Below are positions 8,133 through 18,230 of a stretch of 64,000 nucleotides of DNA, in pieces. Source of the DNA: JAJYKC01 sp963823105. Lineage in GTDB: Bacteria; Acidobacteriota; Terriglobia; Bryobacterales; Bryobacteraceae. The notes under the pieces were generated by a model. That model worked only from the letters and a program-made list of their open reading frames with translations, did not search any database and was not told where the DNA came from. The translations under genes and the position numbers were made by a program. The stretch is from assembly GCA_963823105.1 (NCBI GenBank), contig CAWGKC010000004.1, positions 186,001 to 250,000 of the forward strand. The letters are read 5' to 3'. How positions within the stretch are numbered: position 1 is the first letter of the stretch; every line of letters starts with the position of its first letter.

Positions 8133-11100
8133 TTAGAACAGGAACTTCAAGCCGAGCTGAAGAATTCGCGGCAAGTGCGCACCGCTGGGGCGGAGGAAGT
8201 TGCTGTTGGCGAGGCAACTGGCGTCGCCGGCCGAGAAACTAGAGCCGCCAAAGCAACTGGTGCTGTTGTTGATCCCATTAAACTGCGTGTGGTTGAACAC
8301 GTTATAGGCCTCGGCGCGGAACTCGAAGGCCTTCGTCTCGGTGAAGGCGAAATGCTTGAAGAGGCCCATGTCGAAGTTGGTGCGCGAGGGGAGGTTCAGG
8401 ATGTTGCGCTGGGCGTTGCCGAAAGTCAGGCCTTGGGGCGAGACGAAAGCGGCCGGATTGTAAAGCAGCGGTCCCAGGACGCCGGGCTGGCTGTTCAACC
8501 CGGAGGGAACCGAATTCGGGTTGACGCCGTTGACGCTGAGATAGGAGCCGGTTCCGACACCATTGCCGACGCCCGCGTTGAATAGTCCATCGGTAACGCT
8601 GAACGGCGTGCCGGTCTGGAAGGTGGTGATCCCCGACCATTGCCAACCGCCGAGCAAAGTGTGCGCCAGACCCGGCTTGGTGAAGAAAGGCAGGTCGTAG
8701 ACGTACTCGAGGTTCAATAATTGGCGCTGATCGAAGTTCGAACTGGCGCGAGTGAGGGCAAGATTATAGGAGTCGACGAAACTCCCGTCGCCGCGGTCGG
8801 AGGAGTCGTCGATCGAGTGGCTCCAGGTGTAAGCGAGATCCACGCTGAGACGGCCCACATGACGGTGCGCGGAGACTTGCAGCGCGTTATAACTGGAATT
8901 GGCCTGTACCTGAAGACCCGTGATGTTGCCATAACCTGGATAGGGCCGGTAAGGATTGGGGTTGTTTCCGCAGGCGACGGAGAACTGGGCGGCCGCCGGT
9001 CCGGTGGGCGCGACGCCATTCACCAGTCCACTGTTGCAATCCGCCGCTGTCATCGGCTGGCCCGGCTGATAGGGATTTTGCGCCTGGCTGATCGGATACA
9101 ACTGGTTCAGGTCGCTTTGTAGGGTCAAATGCGTTCCCTTGCTCCCGACGTAGGCGACGGTAACAACGGTGTCGTGAGCTAATTCACGCTGAATATTGAA
9201 GTTCCACTGCTGCATGTAGGGCCACACGGCCTGGGTGGGAATCGAGTTCACGCCAAGTGGGAATCCCAACCCGCCGCCTCCGATGTTGGTGTAGCCGTTG
9301 ATGGTGTATTGCGTCGAGGTGAGAACAAACGGCGCGCTTCCTTCGAGCGACTCGGTATTGCCTTCGTTGCCGTTCGTATGTTCGAAGAACACCCCGTAAC
9401 CGCCGCGGATCGAGGTTTTTCCGTCGCCGAACGGATCGAAGGCGAAGCCGACGCGAGGAGCGGGGTTGAAAAGATGGCCTTTCATGCAACCGACGGGAAT
9501 CCCGCCCGCGCCGCATTGGACTAATCCGGTATACGGGTTGCCGACTCCGGGAACGAGCGCGCCGGCTTGGCCGGTGATGCTGCCGGAGACGTCGATTTGC
9601 GGGGCGCTTGCCAGGCTGTAGACCGCCGGGTCCCAATTGTAGGCGTGCAAGTATTTTTCACGATAGGTGCCGAACATGCTTAGGCGCAGGCCGAGGTTCA
9701 GCGTCAGGCGTTGGGTGATGTGCCAATCGTCCTGGAAGTAGGGCTCGACGATCTTATAGCGGTTGTAATACTTCACTTTCTGGTTCGTCTGTTGATAGGA
9801 GTCGATGTTGCCCTGCAGCAAGTCGGCGAAGGCGTTGCCGGTGCTGTTCGGGCTGGTTTTGTTGAACGATAGAATGCCTTGAATATAGGGGCTGTTATCC
9901 TCGTTCTTCTGCGCCGCGATGTAGGCGGCGCCAAAATACATGTTGTGGCCGCCGACGATCTTGCTCAATTGATCTTTATAGGTGTAAGTCGGGTTGGCGT
10001 TGTTCCAGGGGAAGTAACCGGTGTCGAGCGAGAACCCATTCTGATTGTAGTTGACTCCGCCACCGACGCTCACCGCCGGAAGCACGCCGCCGAATCCATT
10101 GTTGTAAAGTCCGGTCATGGTCATGCTAGCGGGGCGCTGAGCCGGACCGGTGGTCGTTAGAAAAATATGATCCGTCGTGTAACTGAACGAGAATTCGTTC
10201 AGCAGCGTCGGCGAAATATTCGCGGTCAAGTTGGCAACCATGCTCACGCCCGGTCCGATGAAGTCGGTTCCAATGGTGGGAAAGGAGGCTCCGTTTCCCC
10301 ATAGCGGAGTGGGATTGACGGTGTCCCAGGAATCGTGAACGAAACGCACGAACATGCGCATGTTGTCGGTGAAATTGTGGTCGATACGGAACAGTTCTTC
10401 GCGCCAATGCGTCGGCTGCGCGGGCGCGGCCTGATAGTAAGAACTGACACCGCTACCCGAGTTCGGCGTGGGGAGCAAGGCGAGGATCGCCTTGGCGTTT
10501 GGATCGATGGGAACGGTGTTGTTGGGGAAGTAGCCGCCGGTGGCGCGGTTGACGGGGCAATCGGGGAAGGCGCTGGCGTTTACCGCGGAGCCGGCGCCGG
10601 GGCATACGTCGGAGAAATTGCCTTGCTGTTCCTGGGACGACGGAACTTGGCTGTCAAAGGTCTGTCCGGGAACGATATCGCGCCGCCACTCTTCGGAAAA
10701 GAAGAAGAATGTCTTGTCCTTGTTCCGGTTATAGAGGTGCGGGATGAAGACCGGCCCGCCGATGGTATAGCCGAAATCGTTCTTCTTGTATTCGGGCACC
10801 GTCGATTGAAAGAAGTTGCGCGCGTTGAAGGCGTTGTTGCGCACGAATTCGAAGACGTCGCCGTGAAAATCCTTCGTTCCGGACTTGGTAATGGTCTCGA
10901 TGGTGCCGGATGAGTTCCGGCCGTATTGCGCTCCGTAGTTAGAGGTCAGAACCTTCACTTCGGCGATGGCGTCCACGTTCGGATAGACGTTCAGCGTTCC
11001 GTTGCTGCCGTTGTCCATGTTGTCGCCGCCGTCCAGTTCCCAGTTGTTGTACTCGGTGCGGCCGCCGTTAATGCTCATGGCAACGCTGCCTGCGATTCCT

Positions 11101-11624
11101 ACCGTGCCTTCATCCTGGCCGGTCTGGTTGCTGACACCGGGCACCAGCGTCACCAGTTGAATGAAGTTGCGGCCGTTCAACGGAGTTTGGCTGATTTCCT
11201 TGCCGGTGACGACGCCGGACAAAGCGGCCGATTGCGTCTCCACTTGCGCCACGCCTGTCCCTTCGACGCTCACCGCCGTAGTGATGTCGCCCACCTCCAG
11301 GTTGGCGTCAACGCGCGCCTTTTGGTCGACCGCGATGGTGATCGAGGTCGCTTCGTATTTCTTGAAGCCTTGGCTGGAGATCTCCAAGTTGTACTTGCCG
11401 GCGGGTAGCCCCGCCACCAGGTAATCTCCGGTGGAATTGGTGGTGGCCCTTTGAACGCCACCGGTGGCGATGTTGGTGACGCTGACGGCGGCGCCAGCGA
11501 TCACCGCACCGGTGGAATCGCGCACGGTCCCGGTGAAGGAACTGCTATTTTGAGCGAATCCGCTCAAGGCGGCCAGGAAGAACAGGCTCGACAAGACGAG
11601 AAGGCGAGTTTGCGCTGAAGACAT
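8133..11624 (-). CDS. Oar-like TonB-dependent receptor (copy 1)
   Basis: An outer-membrane beta-barrel protein of 1163 residues. It has a signal peptide (LVLSSLFFLAALSGFAQ), a carboxypeptidase-regulatory-like domain at about 27-110 (TGTVRDSTGAVIAGAAVSV, LPAGKYNLEISSQGFKKYEA), a plug-like region with TPLNGRNFIQLVTLVPGVS, then a long barrel ending in RILQLGLKFLF with a terminal Phe. No TonB box is obvious. A ribosome site AAGGGG lies eight bases before the ATG. The gene is convergent with the E1 gene and tandem with a copy of exactly the same length at 12663-16154; the two are about 90 percent identical by eye. Confidence 0.9.
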   Translation of the reverse strand: MSSAQTRLLVLSSLFFLAALSGFAQNSSSFTGTVRDSTGAVIAGAAVSVTNIATGGVQRATTNSTGDYLVAGLPAGKYNLEISSQGFKKYEATSITIAVDQKARVDANLEVGDITTAVSVEGTGVAQVETQSAALSGVVTGKEISQTPLNGRNFIQLVTLVPGVSNQTGQDEGTVGIAGSVAMSINGGRTEYNNWELDGGDNMDNGSNGTLNVYPNVDAIAEVKVLTSNYGAQYGRNSSGTIETITKSGTKDFHGDVFEFVRNNAFNARNFFQSTVPEYKKNDFGYTIGGPVFIPHLYNRNKDKTFFFFSEEWRRDIVPGQTFDSQVPSSQEQQGNFSDVCPGAGSAVNASAFPDCPVNRATGGYFPNNTVPIDPNAKAILALLPTPNSGSGVSSYYQAAPAQPTHWREELFRIDHNFTDNMRMFVRFVHDSWDTVNPTPLWGNGASFPTIGTDFIGPGVSMVANLTANISPTLLNEFSFSYTTDHIFLTTTGPAQRPASMTMTGLYNNGFGGVLPAVSVGGGVNYNQNGFSLDTGYFPWNNANPTYTYKDQLSKIVGGHNMYFGAAYIAAQKNEDNSPYIQGILSFNKTSPNSTGNAFADLLQGNIDSYQQTNQKVKYYNRYKIVEPYFQDDWHITQRLTLNLGLRLSMFGTYREKYLHAYNWDPAVYSLASAPQIDVSGSITGQAGALVPGVGNPYTGLVQCGAGGIPVGCMKGHLFNPAPRVGFAFDPFGDGKTSIRGGYGVFFEHTNGNEGNTESLEGSAPFVLTSTQYTINGYTNIGGGGLGFPLGVNSIPTQAVWPYMQQWNFNIQRELAHDTVVTVAYVGSKGTHLTLQSDLNQLYPISQAQNPYQPGQPMTAADCNSGLVNGVAPTGPAAAQFSVACGNNPNPYRPYPGYGNITGLQVQANSSYNALQVSAHRHVGRLSVDLAYTWSHSIDDSSDRGDGSFVDSYNLALTRASSNFDQRQLLNLEYVYDLPFFTKPGLAHTLLGGWQWSGITTFQTGTPFSVTDGLFNAGVGNGVGTGSYLSVNGVNPNSVPSGLNSQPGVLGPLLYNPAAFVSPQGLTFGNAQRNILNLPSRTNFDMGLFKHFAFTETKAFEFRAEAYNVFNHTQFNGINNSTSCFGGSSFSAGDASCLANSNFLRPSGAHLPRILQLGLKFLF

Positions 11625-11659
11625 GATTGCAACCCCTTGTTAACTACTTCGTTTCGATT

Positions 11660-11688
11660 ATTCTATGCGCAAACGCGCAAGCGCGCAA
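11660..11688 (-). promoter_or_regulatory. sigma-70-like promoter of receptor copy 1
   Basis: On the minus strand, TTGCGC (11683-11688) and TAGAAT (11660-11665) are separated by 17 bp, 36 bp upstream of the ATG. The second receptor copy has the same arrangement at the same relative position, which supports both. Confidence 0.6.
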
Positions 11689-12662
11689 GAGAGAAAGTGT
11701 TCGAAAACGAAAAAAATTAGTTTGTACCGTCCGGTCTACCCATTTTTGGGAGGGCCTTTCGACTCTGGGGGTGGCGTTTCGGGACCTTACGACGTTAAAG
11801 CGGAGCCTTCGGCACGTCGAATCCCCGCGGTTCTTCCGGTTTTGGCGGAAAGATGTTCGGCGGTGACCGCGGCATGAACGAAGGAGTGGTCAGTTGGTGA
11901 CGCGGGTGACCGAGCGTCCGAGCTACGGTCTGCCTTGACGGCAAGACCGGCTGATTCCGGCGGTCGCGCGAGCGGCTCTCCGAACCGCTCGGCGGGAAGG
12001 GGTTTCGTTCGCACAAGTCGCTCGTTTTAGCTTCCCGATCGGGGACCGCGGCCAGATTCCTTGGCGGCAATTCGGACACAGAAATGCTTCAACAATTTTT
12101 GGGCGCGTAACGTTGTTACGCCGACGATGCGTTCGCAAGGAAGCCGCTACTGTTTTTGCTTTGCCGTTCCGATCCGGTTTACTTTCTTTCCTTCTTTTCT
12201 TTGTTTCCACTTATAGTGCAACGTTGCTTTTTTACGAAGATCAAAAACCCGTTCATTTGACCTTGAACGGGTTAGGGACCGCGTCAAACGCGAGCGGCCA
12301 GCGCCCACCTTTTTGCATTCGCGATCTCCAGTGCCTAGGTTGGAGTCCACTTAGCGGCGAGGACGAAGATGATCAGTCGTCTCGCTCTTGGTTACACAAT
12401 AGCGCGGGGGGTGGGAAAAGCGAGACGGTGGGATGGCGAGAATGTGGTGTAAGGTGCTGAGGGGGAGGTAGATATAATTTTTTCGGGGCGTTGTGACTCC
12501 CCCACGGCCCGGCTTCGCTCAGGCCACAACGAGGGATGATAAGGCGCTGCGCGCAGCGAGCCGGCGAGGCTTTTCCGACCGACGCAGTTATTTCGTAAGT
12601 TGTTGGCAGCGTGGGGCTTATAGATCGGGCAATTCGAAGGATATGGCCGTGAGGGCGCGCAA
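11689..12662. other. intergenic region between the receptor copies
   Basis: About 970 bp without a convincing gene. All open frames are short and have no recognisable motif. It contains a short inverted repeat at 12105-12121 (GCGTAAC, loop GTT, GTTACGC), a terminator-like hairpin at 12246-12273 and a G-run/C-run inverted repeat (12461-12467 with 12497-12503). Part of it is presumably the long 3' untranslated region of copy 2. Base composition is more mixed than in the flanking genes, but I see no transposase remnant. Confidence 0.5.
12243..12273 (-). terminator. Rho-independent terminator-like hairpin
   Basis: A perfect 10-bp stem (AACCCGTTCA with TGAACGGGTT), 8-nt loop, followed on the minus strand by five T residues at 12247-12243. 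It would end transcripts coming from receptor copy 2, although it is 390 nt after that gene's stop codon. Confidence 0.55.
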
Positions 12663-15600
12663 TCAGAACAGGAACTTCAAGCCGAGTTGAAGAATTCGGG
12701 GCAAGTGCGCTCCGTTGGGGCGGAGGAAGTTGCTGTTGGCGAGGCAACTGGCGTCGCCGGCCGAGAAACTAGAGCCGCCAAAGCAACTGGTGCTGTTGTT
12801 GATCCCATTAAACTGCGTGTGGTTGAACACGTTATAGGCCTCGGCGCGGAACTCGAAGGCCTTCGTCTCGGTGAAGGCGAAATGCTTGAAGAGGCCCATG
12901 TCGAAGTTGGTGCGCGAGGGGAGGTTCAGGATGTTGCGCTGGGCGTTGCCAAAAGTCAGGCCTTGGGGCGAGACGAAAGCGGCGGGATTGTAAAGCAGCG
13001 GACCGACCACGCCGGGCTGGCTGTTCAAACCGGCGGGTACGTTATACGGATTGGCGCCACTCACGCTCAAATAGGACCCGGTTCCGACCCCGTTACCGAC
13101 GCCCGCGTTGAATAGTCCATCGGTAACGCTGAACGGCGTGCCGGTCTGGAAGGTGGTGATCCCCGACCATTGCCAGCCGCCAAGCAGAGTGTGCGCCAGA
13201 CCCGGATGAGTGAAGAACGGCAGATCGTAAACGTATTCGAAATTGAGAAGTTGGCGCTGGTCGAAGTTGGAACTGGCGCGGGTGAGGGCAAGATTGTAGG
13301 CGTCGACGAACGTGGTGTCGTAGCGGTCGGAGGAATCGTCGATCGAGTGGCTCCAGGTGTAAGCGAGATCGACGCTGAGACGGCCCACATGGCGGTGCGC
13401 GGAAACTTGCAGGGCGTTGTAGCTGGAATTGGCCATCACCTGGAGGCTAGTGATGTTGCCATAGCCAGGATAGGGCCGGTAAGGATTGGGGTTGTTTCCG
13501 CAGGCGACTGAGAACTGCGCGGCCGCGGGTCCGGTGGGCGCGACGCCGTTCACCAACCCGCTGCCGCAATCGGCCGTGGTCATTGGCTGGCCGGGTTGAT
13601 AGGGGTTCTGGGACTGGCTGATCGGATACAACTGATTGAAGTTGCTCTGCAGCGTCAAATGCGTTCCCTTGCTTCCGACATAGGCGACGGTAACCACGGT
13701 GTCCTTGGCCAGTTCACGTTGAATATTAAAATTCCACTGCTGCATGTACGGCCACACGGCCTGGGTGGGAATCGAGTTGACATTGAGCGGGAAACCCAAT
13801 CCTCCTCCGCCGATGTTGGTGTAACCGTTGATGGTGTATTGCGTCGAGGCGAGAACGTAAGGCGCGCTCCCTTCGAGAGACTCGGTATTGCCCTCGTTGC
13901 CGTTCGTGTGCTCGAAGAAAATGCCGTAACCGCCGCGGATCGCGGTCTTTCCGTCGCCGAATGGATCGAAGGCGAAGCCTACGCGAGGCGCGGGATTGAA
14001 CAAGTGGCCTTTCATGCAGCCGGCGGGAATTCCCCCGGCGCCGCACTGTACCAGGCCGTTGTAAGGGTTTCCGACTCCGGGAACAAGCGCGCCGGCTTGG
14101 CCGGTGATGCTTCCGGAGGTGTCGATTTGCGGGGCGCTAGCCAAACTGTATACCGCCGGGTCCCAATTGTAGGCGTGAAGGTATTTTTCGCGGTAGGTTC
14201 CGAACATGCTGATGCGCAGACCGAGGTTCAGGGTGAGGCGTTGGGTGATGTGCCAGTCGTCCTGGAAGTATGGCTCGACGATCTTATACCGGTTGTAATA
14301 TTTAACTTTTAGGTTCGTTTGCGAATAAGAGTCGATGTTGCCCTGCAGCAAGTCGGCGAACGCGTTCCCTGTGCTGTTTGGGCTGGTTTTGTTGAACGAT
14401 AGAATGCCCTGAACGTAGGGGCTGTTCTCCTCGTTTTTCTGAGCGGCGATGTAGGCGGCGCCAAAATACATGTTGTGGCCGCCGACGATCTTGCTCAACT
14501 GATCTTTAAAGGTGTAAGTCGGGTTTGCGTTGTTCCACGGGAAGTAACCGCTGTCGAGAGAGAACCCATTCTGATTATAATTAACTCCACCGCTGACACT
14601 CACCGCCGGGAGCAAGCCGCCGAAGCCGTTGTTGTAGAGGCCGGTCATGGTCATGCTGGCAGGGCGTTGTACAGGACCGGTGGCGTCGAGAAAGATATGG
14701 TCGGTCGTGTAACTGAACGAGAACTCGTTTAGCAGCGTCGGCGAGATATTCGCGGTGAGATTGGCCACCATGCTCACGCCGGGTCCGACGAAGGTGGTGC
14801 CGGCGAGCGGAAAGGAGGCTCCGTTTCCCCACAGCGGCGTCGGACTTATGGTGTCCCACGAATCGTGAACGAAACGCACGAACATGCGCATGTTATCGCT
14901 GAAATTGTGGTCGATGCGGAAGAGTTCTTCGCGCCAATGCGTCGGCTGCGCGGGCGCCGCCTGATAGTAAGAACTGGCGCCGCCGCCGACGTTCGGCTGA
15001 GGGAGCAAAGCCATGATCGCCTTGGCGTTTGGATCGATGGGAACGGTGTTGTTGGGAAAGTAGCCGCCGGTGGCCCGGTTGACGGGGCAATCCGGGAAGG
15101 CGCTGGTGTTTACCGCGGAGCCGGCGCCGGGACATACGTCGGAGAAATTGCCTTGCTGTTCCTGCGACGACGGAAGTTGGCTGTCGAAGGTCTGGCCGGG
15201 AACGATATCGCGCCGCCAGTCCTCGGAATAGAAGAAGAAGGTTTTATCCTTGTTCCGGTTAAAGAGGTGCGGGATGTAGACCGGGCCTCCGATGGTAAAT
15301 CCGAAGTCGTTTTTCTTGTACTCGGGCACCGTCGATTGAAAGAAATTGCGGGCGTTGAAGGCGTTGTTGCGCACGAATTCGAAAACGTCGCCGTGAAAAT
15401 CCTTCGTCCCGGACTTGGTAATGGTCTCGACGGTGCCAGAGCCGTTGCGGCCGTATTGCGCTCCGTAATTGGAGGTCAGCACCTTCACTTCGGCGATGGC
15501 GTCGACGTTGGGGTAGACATTCAGGCCGTTATTGCTGCCGTTGTCCATGTTGTCGCCGCCGTCCAGTTCCCAGTTGTTGTACTCGGTGCGGCCTCCATTG

Positions 15601-16154
15601 ATGCTCATGGCGACGTTGCCGGCGATTCCCACGGTGCCTTCATCCTCCCCCGTCTGATTGCTGACGCCGGGCACGAGCGTCACCAGTTGCGAAAAATTCC
15701 GGCCGTTCAGCGGCGTTTGGCTGATCTCCTTGCCGGTGACGACGCCCGATAACTCCGACGATTGCGTCTCGACCTGCGCCACGCTGGTCCCTTCGACGCT
15801 CACCGCGGTGGCAATGTCGCCTACTTCCAGATTGGCGTCGACACGCGCTTTTTGGTTTACCGCGATATCGATGGACGTCGCCTGATATTTCTTAAAGCCC
15901 TGGCTGGAGATCTCCAAGTCGTACTTGCCGGCCGGGATACCCGCCACCAGGTAGTCTCCGGTTGAATTGGTGGTGACTCTTTGCGTGGCGCCCGTTCCGA
16001 CGTTGGTGACGCTGACCGCGCACCCTGCGATTACCGCGCCGGTGGAATCGCGCACGGTTCCGGTGATGGAACTGCTGTTTTGAGCGAAACCGCTCAAGGC
16101 GGCGAGGAAAAATAAGCTGGAAGACAACAGTAGCCGAGGCGGCCTCAATGACAT
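12663..16154 (-). CDS. Oar-like TonB-dependent receptor (copy 2)
   Basis: A paralogue of the receptor at 8133-11624 with the same 1163-residue length and domain order: signal peptide (LLLSSSLFFLAALSGFAQ), regulatory-like beta-sandwich, plug (TPLNGRNFSQLVTLVPGVS) and barrel with terminal Phe. The ATG at 16154 was chosen over a longer frame because AGGGGA lies eight bases upstream and because it equalises the two copies. Differences cluster in the plug and in scattered loops, while the C-terminal coding DNA is nearly identical (12721-12950 matches copy 1 base for base). Tandem receptors of this kind are often alternative uptake or adhesion proteins; the ligand is unknown. Confidence 0.9.
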   Translation of the reverse strand: MSLRPPRLLLSSSLFFLAALSGFAQNSSSITGTVRDSTGAVIAGCAVSVTNVGTGATQRVTTNSTGDYLVAGIPAGKYDLEISSQGFKKYQATSIDIAVNQKARVDANLEVGDIATAVSVEGTSVAQVETQSSELSGVVTGKEISQTPLNGRNFSQLVTLVPGVSNQTGEDEGTVGIAGNVAMSINGGRTEYNNWELDGGDNMDNGSNNGLNVYPNVDAIAEVKVLTSNYGAQYGRNGSGTVETITKSGTKDFHGDVFEFVRNNAFNARNFFQSTVPEYKKNDFGFTIGGPVYIPHLFNRNKDKTFFFYSEDWRRDIVPGQTFDSQLPSSQEQQGNFSDVCPGAGSAVNTSAFPDCPVNRATGGYFPNNTVPIDPNAKAIMALLPQPNVGGGASSYYQAAPAQPTHWREELFRIDHNFSDNMRMFVRFVHDSWDTISPTPLWGNGASFPLAGTTFVGPGVSMVANLTANISPTLLNEFSFSYTTDHIFLDATGPVQRPASMTMTGLYNNGFGGLLPAVSVSGGVNYNQNGFSLDSGYFPWNNANPTYTFKDQLSKIVGGHNMYFGAAYIAAQKNEENSPYVQGILSFNKTSPNSTGNAFADLLQGNIDSYSQTNLKVKYYNRYKIVEPYFQDDWHITQRLTLNLGLRISMFGTYREKYLHAYNWDPAVYSLASAPQIDTSGSITGQAGALVPGVGNPYNGLVQCGAGGIPAGCMKGHLFNPAPRVGFAFDPFGDGKTAIRGGYGIFFEHTNGNEGNTESLEGSAPYVLASTQYTINGYTNIGGGGLGFPLNVNSIPTQAVWPYMQQWNFNIQRELAKDTVVTVAYVGSKGTHLTLQSNFNQLYPISQSQNPYQPGQPMTTADCGSGLVNGVAPTGPAAAQFSVACGNNPNPYRPYPGYGNITSLQVMANSSYNALQVSAHRHVGRLSVDLAYTWSHSIDDSSDRYDTTFVDAYNLALTRASSNFDQRQLLNFEYVYDLPFFTHPGLAHTLLGGWQWSGITTFQTGTPFSVTDGLFNAGVGNGVGTGSYLSVSGANPYNVPAGLNSQPGVVGPLLYNPAAFVSPQGLTFGNAQRNILNLPSRTNFDMGLFKHFAFTETKAFEFRAEAYNVFNHTQFNGINNSTSCFGGSSFSAGDASCLANSNFLRPNGAHLPRILQLGLKFLF

Positions 16155-16188
16155 GAACGGATCCCCTTGCCGGTATTTGGTTTCGTTC

Positions 16189-16217
16189 ATTGTATGCCGA
16201 AACGCGAAAGTGTTCAA
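16189..16217 (-). promoter_or_regulatory. sigma-70-like promoter of receptor copy 2
   Basis: On the minus strand, TTGAAC (16212-16217) and TACAAT (16189-16194) with a 17-bp spacer, 35 bp upstream of the ATG. This is the best promoter match in the window. The neighbouring AAAGTG and poly-A stretch also resembles the region upstream of copy 1. Confidence 0.7.
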
Positions 16218-16360
16218 TAGAGAAAGCGATCGAAAGTGAAAAAAACTTTTTCATGCCGGTCGTATTTCCCGATTTGGGCTTCGTGTTCCAGGTCGAAGCC
16301 CGGCTAGGGAATGGCCGCAGGGGATGGATGAGGGAGCGGGGATGACTTAACCTGGAAGCG

Positions 16361-18127
16361 ATGAGGCTGGCGAGGGTGGGCGTCGCGGTTTGGTGCGCGG
16401 TGGCTGCGCGGGCGGAGGGCGTGACGTTTGGGCGCGACGTTGCGCCAATCGTTTATAAATATTGCGCGCCTTGTCATCGGGCGGGGGAGGCGGGGCCGTT
16501 CTCGTTGTTGAGTTACGGCGACGTGAAGAAGCACGCGCGGCAGATGGAGGTGGTGACGGCGAGCCGGTATATGCCGCCGTGGCTGCCGGAGGAGGGGTAT
16601 GGGGATTTCGAGGGGGAGCAACGGCTGAGCGCGGAGCAGATCCGGACGATTGGCGAATGGGTGAAGGAGGGTGCGCCGGAGGGGGAGGCCGCGGCGGCTC
16701 CGCCGGCGTTTAGCGAGGGGTGGCAGTTGGGGAAGCCGGATCTGATATTGGAGGCGGAGAAGGCGTATGCGATGCCGGCTTCGGGGCCGGACGTGTTTTG
16801 GAACTTCATCTTTACGCCGCGGGTTACGGGACGGCGGTGGGTGCGGGCGATCGAGATCCGGCCGGGGGATAAGCGGAACGTGCATCACGCGAATGTGATG
16901 GTGGACCGGGCGCGGTCGTCGCGGGCGAAGGAAATCGCGCCGGGGGCGGGGTTCCCGGGGATGGACCTGACGGTGGAGCGGGAAACGTTCGATATCGACG
17001 GACATTTCTTGTATTGGAAACCGGGGGCGCCTCCTTATGTAGAACCCGAGGGGTTGGCTTGGCGGTTGGATCCGGGGAACGATCTGGTACTGAATACGCA
17101 TTTGAAGTGCAGCGGGAAGCCGGAGGAAGTGAGGCCGTCGATTGGGCTGTACTTTACCGACCAGCCGCAGACGAAGTTTCCGGTGCTGGTGCAGCTTGAG
17201 CACGATGGGTCACTGAACATTCCGGCGGGGGATAAGGATTTCGTGGTGACGGACCATTTCACGATGCCGTTGGACGGGGACGTGCTGGCCGTTTATCCGC
17301 ACGCGCATTATCTGGGGAAAGTGCTGGAGGGGTGGGCGACGCTGCCGGACGGGAAGCGGAAGTGGCTGGTGAAAATCGGGGATTGGGATGCGACGTGGGA
17401 GGCGGTTTATTATTACCGCGCGCCGGTGTTTTTGCCGAAGGGGACGGTGATTTCGATGCGGTTTTCTTATGACAATTCGGCGGGGAATCCGCGGAATCCG
17501 CATCGTCCGCCGGTGCGGGTGAGGGCGGGGAACCGGACGACGGACGAGATGGGGCATTTGTGGTTGCAGGTGCTGCCGAGGGGGAGCGGGGACCGGCGGA
17601 TGGTGGTGGAAGAGGCTTTGATGCGGCGGCGGCTGGAGAAATATCCGGGGGATTTTTGGGCGCGGATGAAGTTGGGGGCGGTGCTGATGGCGCGGCTGGA
17701 CACGGCGGGAGCGGAGCCGATGCTGGAGCAGGCGGCGCGCATGCAGCCGGAGAACCCGGAAGCGCACAATTTGCTGGGGTCGGCGCTGCAGCGGCTGGGG
17801 AGGCAGAAGGAAGCGATCGAGCAGTTTCGCGCGGCGGTACGGTACCGGCCAGACTATGGGAACGCGCGGTATAACCTGGCGTTGGCGCTGGTGAAGGAGG
17901 GGAAATTGGGCGAGGCGACGGAGAATTTTCGGAAAGTGGCGGAGGCGTTTCCGGGGGACGCGATGGTTTGGGCGGCGCTGGGGGAGCTGTTGAGCGAGCA
18001 AGGGCGGTATGGGGAAGCGCTGGCGGTGTTTGAAAAAGCGAGGGAAATCGATCCGGGATTGGAGGTGGCGCGGCGGGGGGCGGAGGCGGCGCGGGGGCAC
18101 GTGGAGGGCCATCCGGTCGAAAAATAA
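16361..18127 (+). CDS. secreted c-type haem / PHM-like copper protein with TPR tail
   Basis: A 588-residue exported protein with three parts. Residues 1-18 look like a signal peptide. Residues 22-105 form a small cytochrome c domain with CAPCH (C35, C38, H39) and MPPW (M71) as likely axial ligand. Residues about 120-405 resemble the two-lobed copper fold of peptidylglycine/ascorbate-dependent monooxygenases: VHHAN (H175, H176) and NTHL (H247) fit the CuH site, PHAHYLG (H314, H316) and DEMGHLW (M397) fit the CuM site. Residues about 430-580 are TPR repeats (ALMRRRLEKYPGDFWARMKL onward). Proteins with this architecture are abundant in Solibacter-like genomes, but no substrate is known to me. 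Monooxygenase activity is an inference. Confidence 0.8.
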   Translation: MRLARVGVAVWCAVAARAEGVTFGRDVAPIVYKYCAPCHRAGEAGPFSLLSYGDVKKHARQMEVVTASRYMPPWLPEEGYGDFEGEQRLSAEQIRTIGEWVKEGAPEGEAAAAPPAFSEGWQLGKPDLILEAEKAYAMPASGPDVFWNFIFTPRVTGRRWVRAIEIRPGDKRNVHHANVMVDRARSSRAKEIAPGAGFPGMDLTVERETFDIDGHFLYWKPGAPPYVEPEGLAWRLDPGNDLVLNTHLKCSGKPEEVRPSIGLYFTDQPQTKFPVLVQLEHDGSLNIPAGDKDFVVTDHFTMPLDGDVLAVYPHAHYLGKVLEGWATLPDGKRKWLVKIGDWDATWEAVYYYRAPVFLPKGTVISMRFSYDNSAGNPRNPHRPPVRVRAGNRTTDEMGHLWLQVLPRGSGDRRMVVEEALMRRRLEKYPGDFWARMKLGAVLMARLDTAGAEPMLEQAARMQPENPEAHNLLGSALQRLGRQKEAIEQFRAAVRYRPDYGNARYNLALALVKEGKLGEATENFRKVAEAFPGDAMVWAALGELLSEQGRYGEALAVFEKAREIDPGLEVARRGAEAARGHVEGHPVEK

Positions 18128-18230
18128 GGGGCAACCGGGGGGTAGGAGATCGCGTCTATCCTTGACGCATCCCGGCGATGAGCCTAGAATTGAGGGAGTT
18201 CTCCATGGAATTTCAGGAGTGTGGTTCGCT

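Noticed and set aside
12113..12460. Small plus-strand frame in the receptor intergenic region
   Set aside because: No family motif and no ribosome site of note; treated as non-coding.
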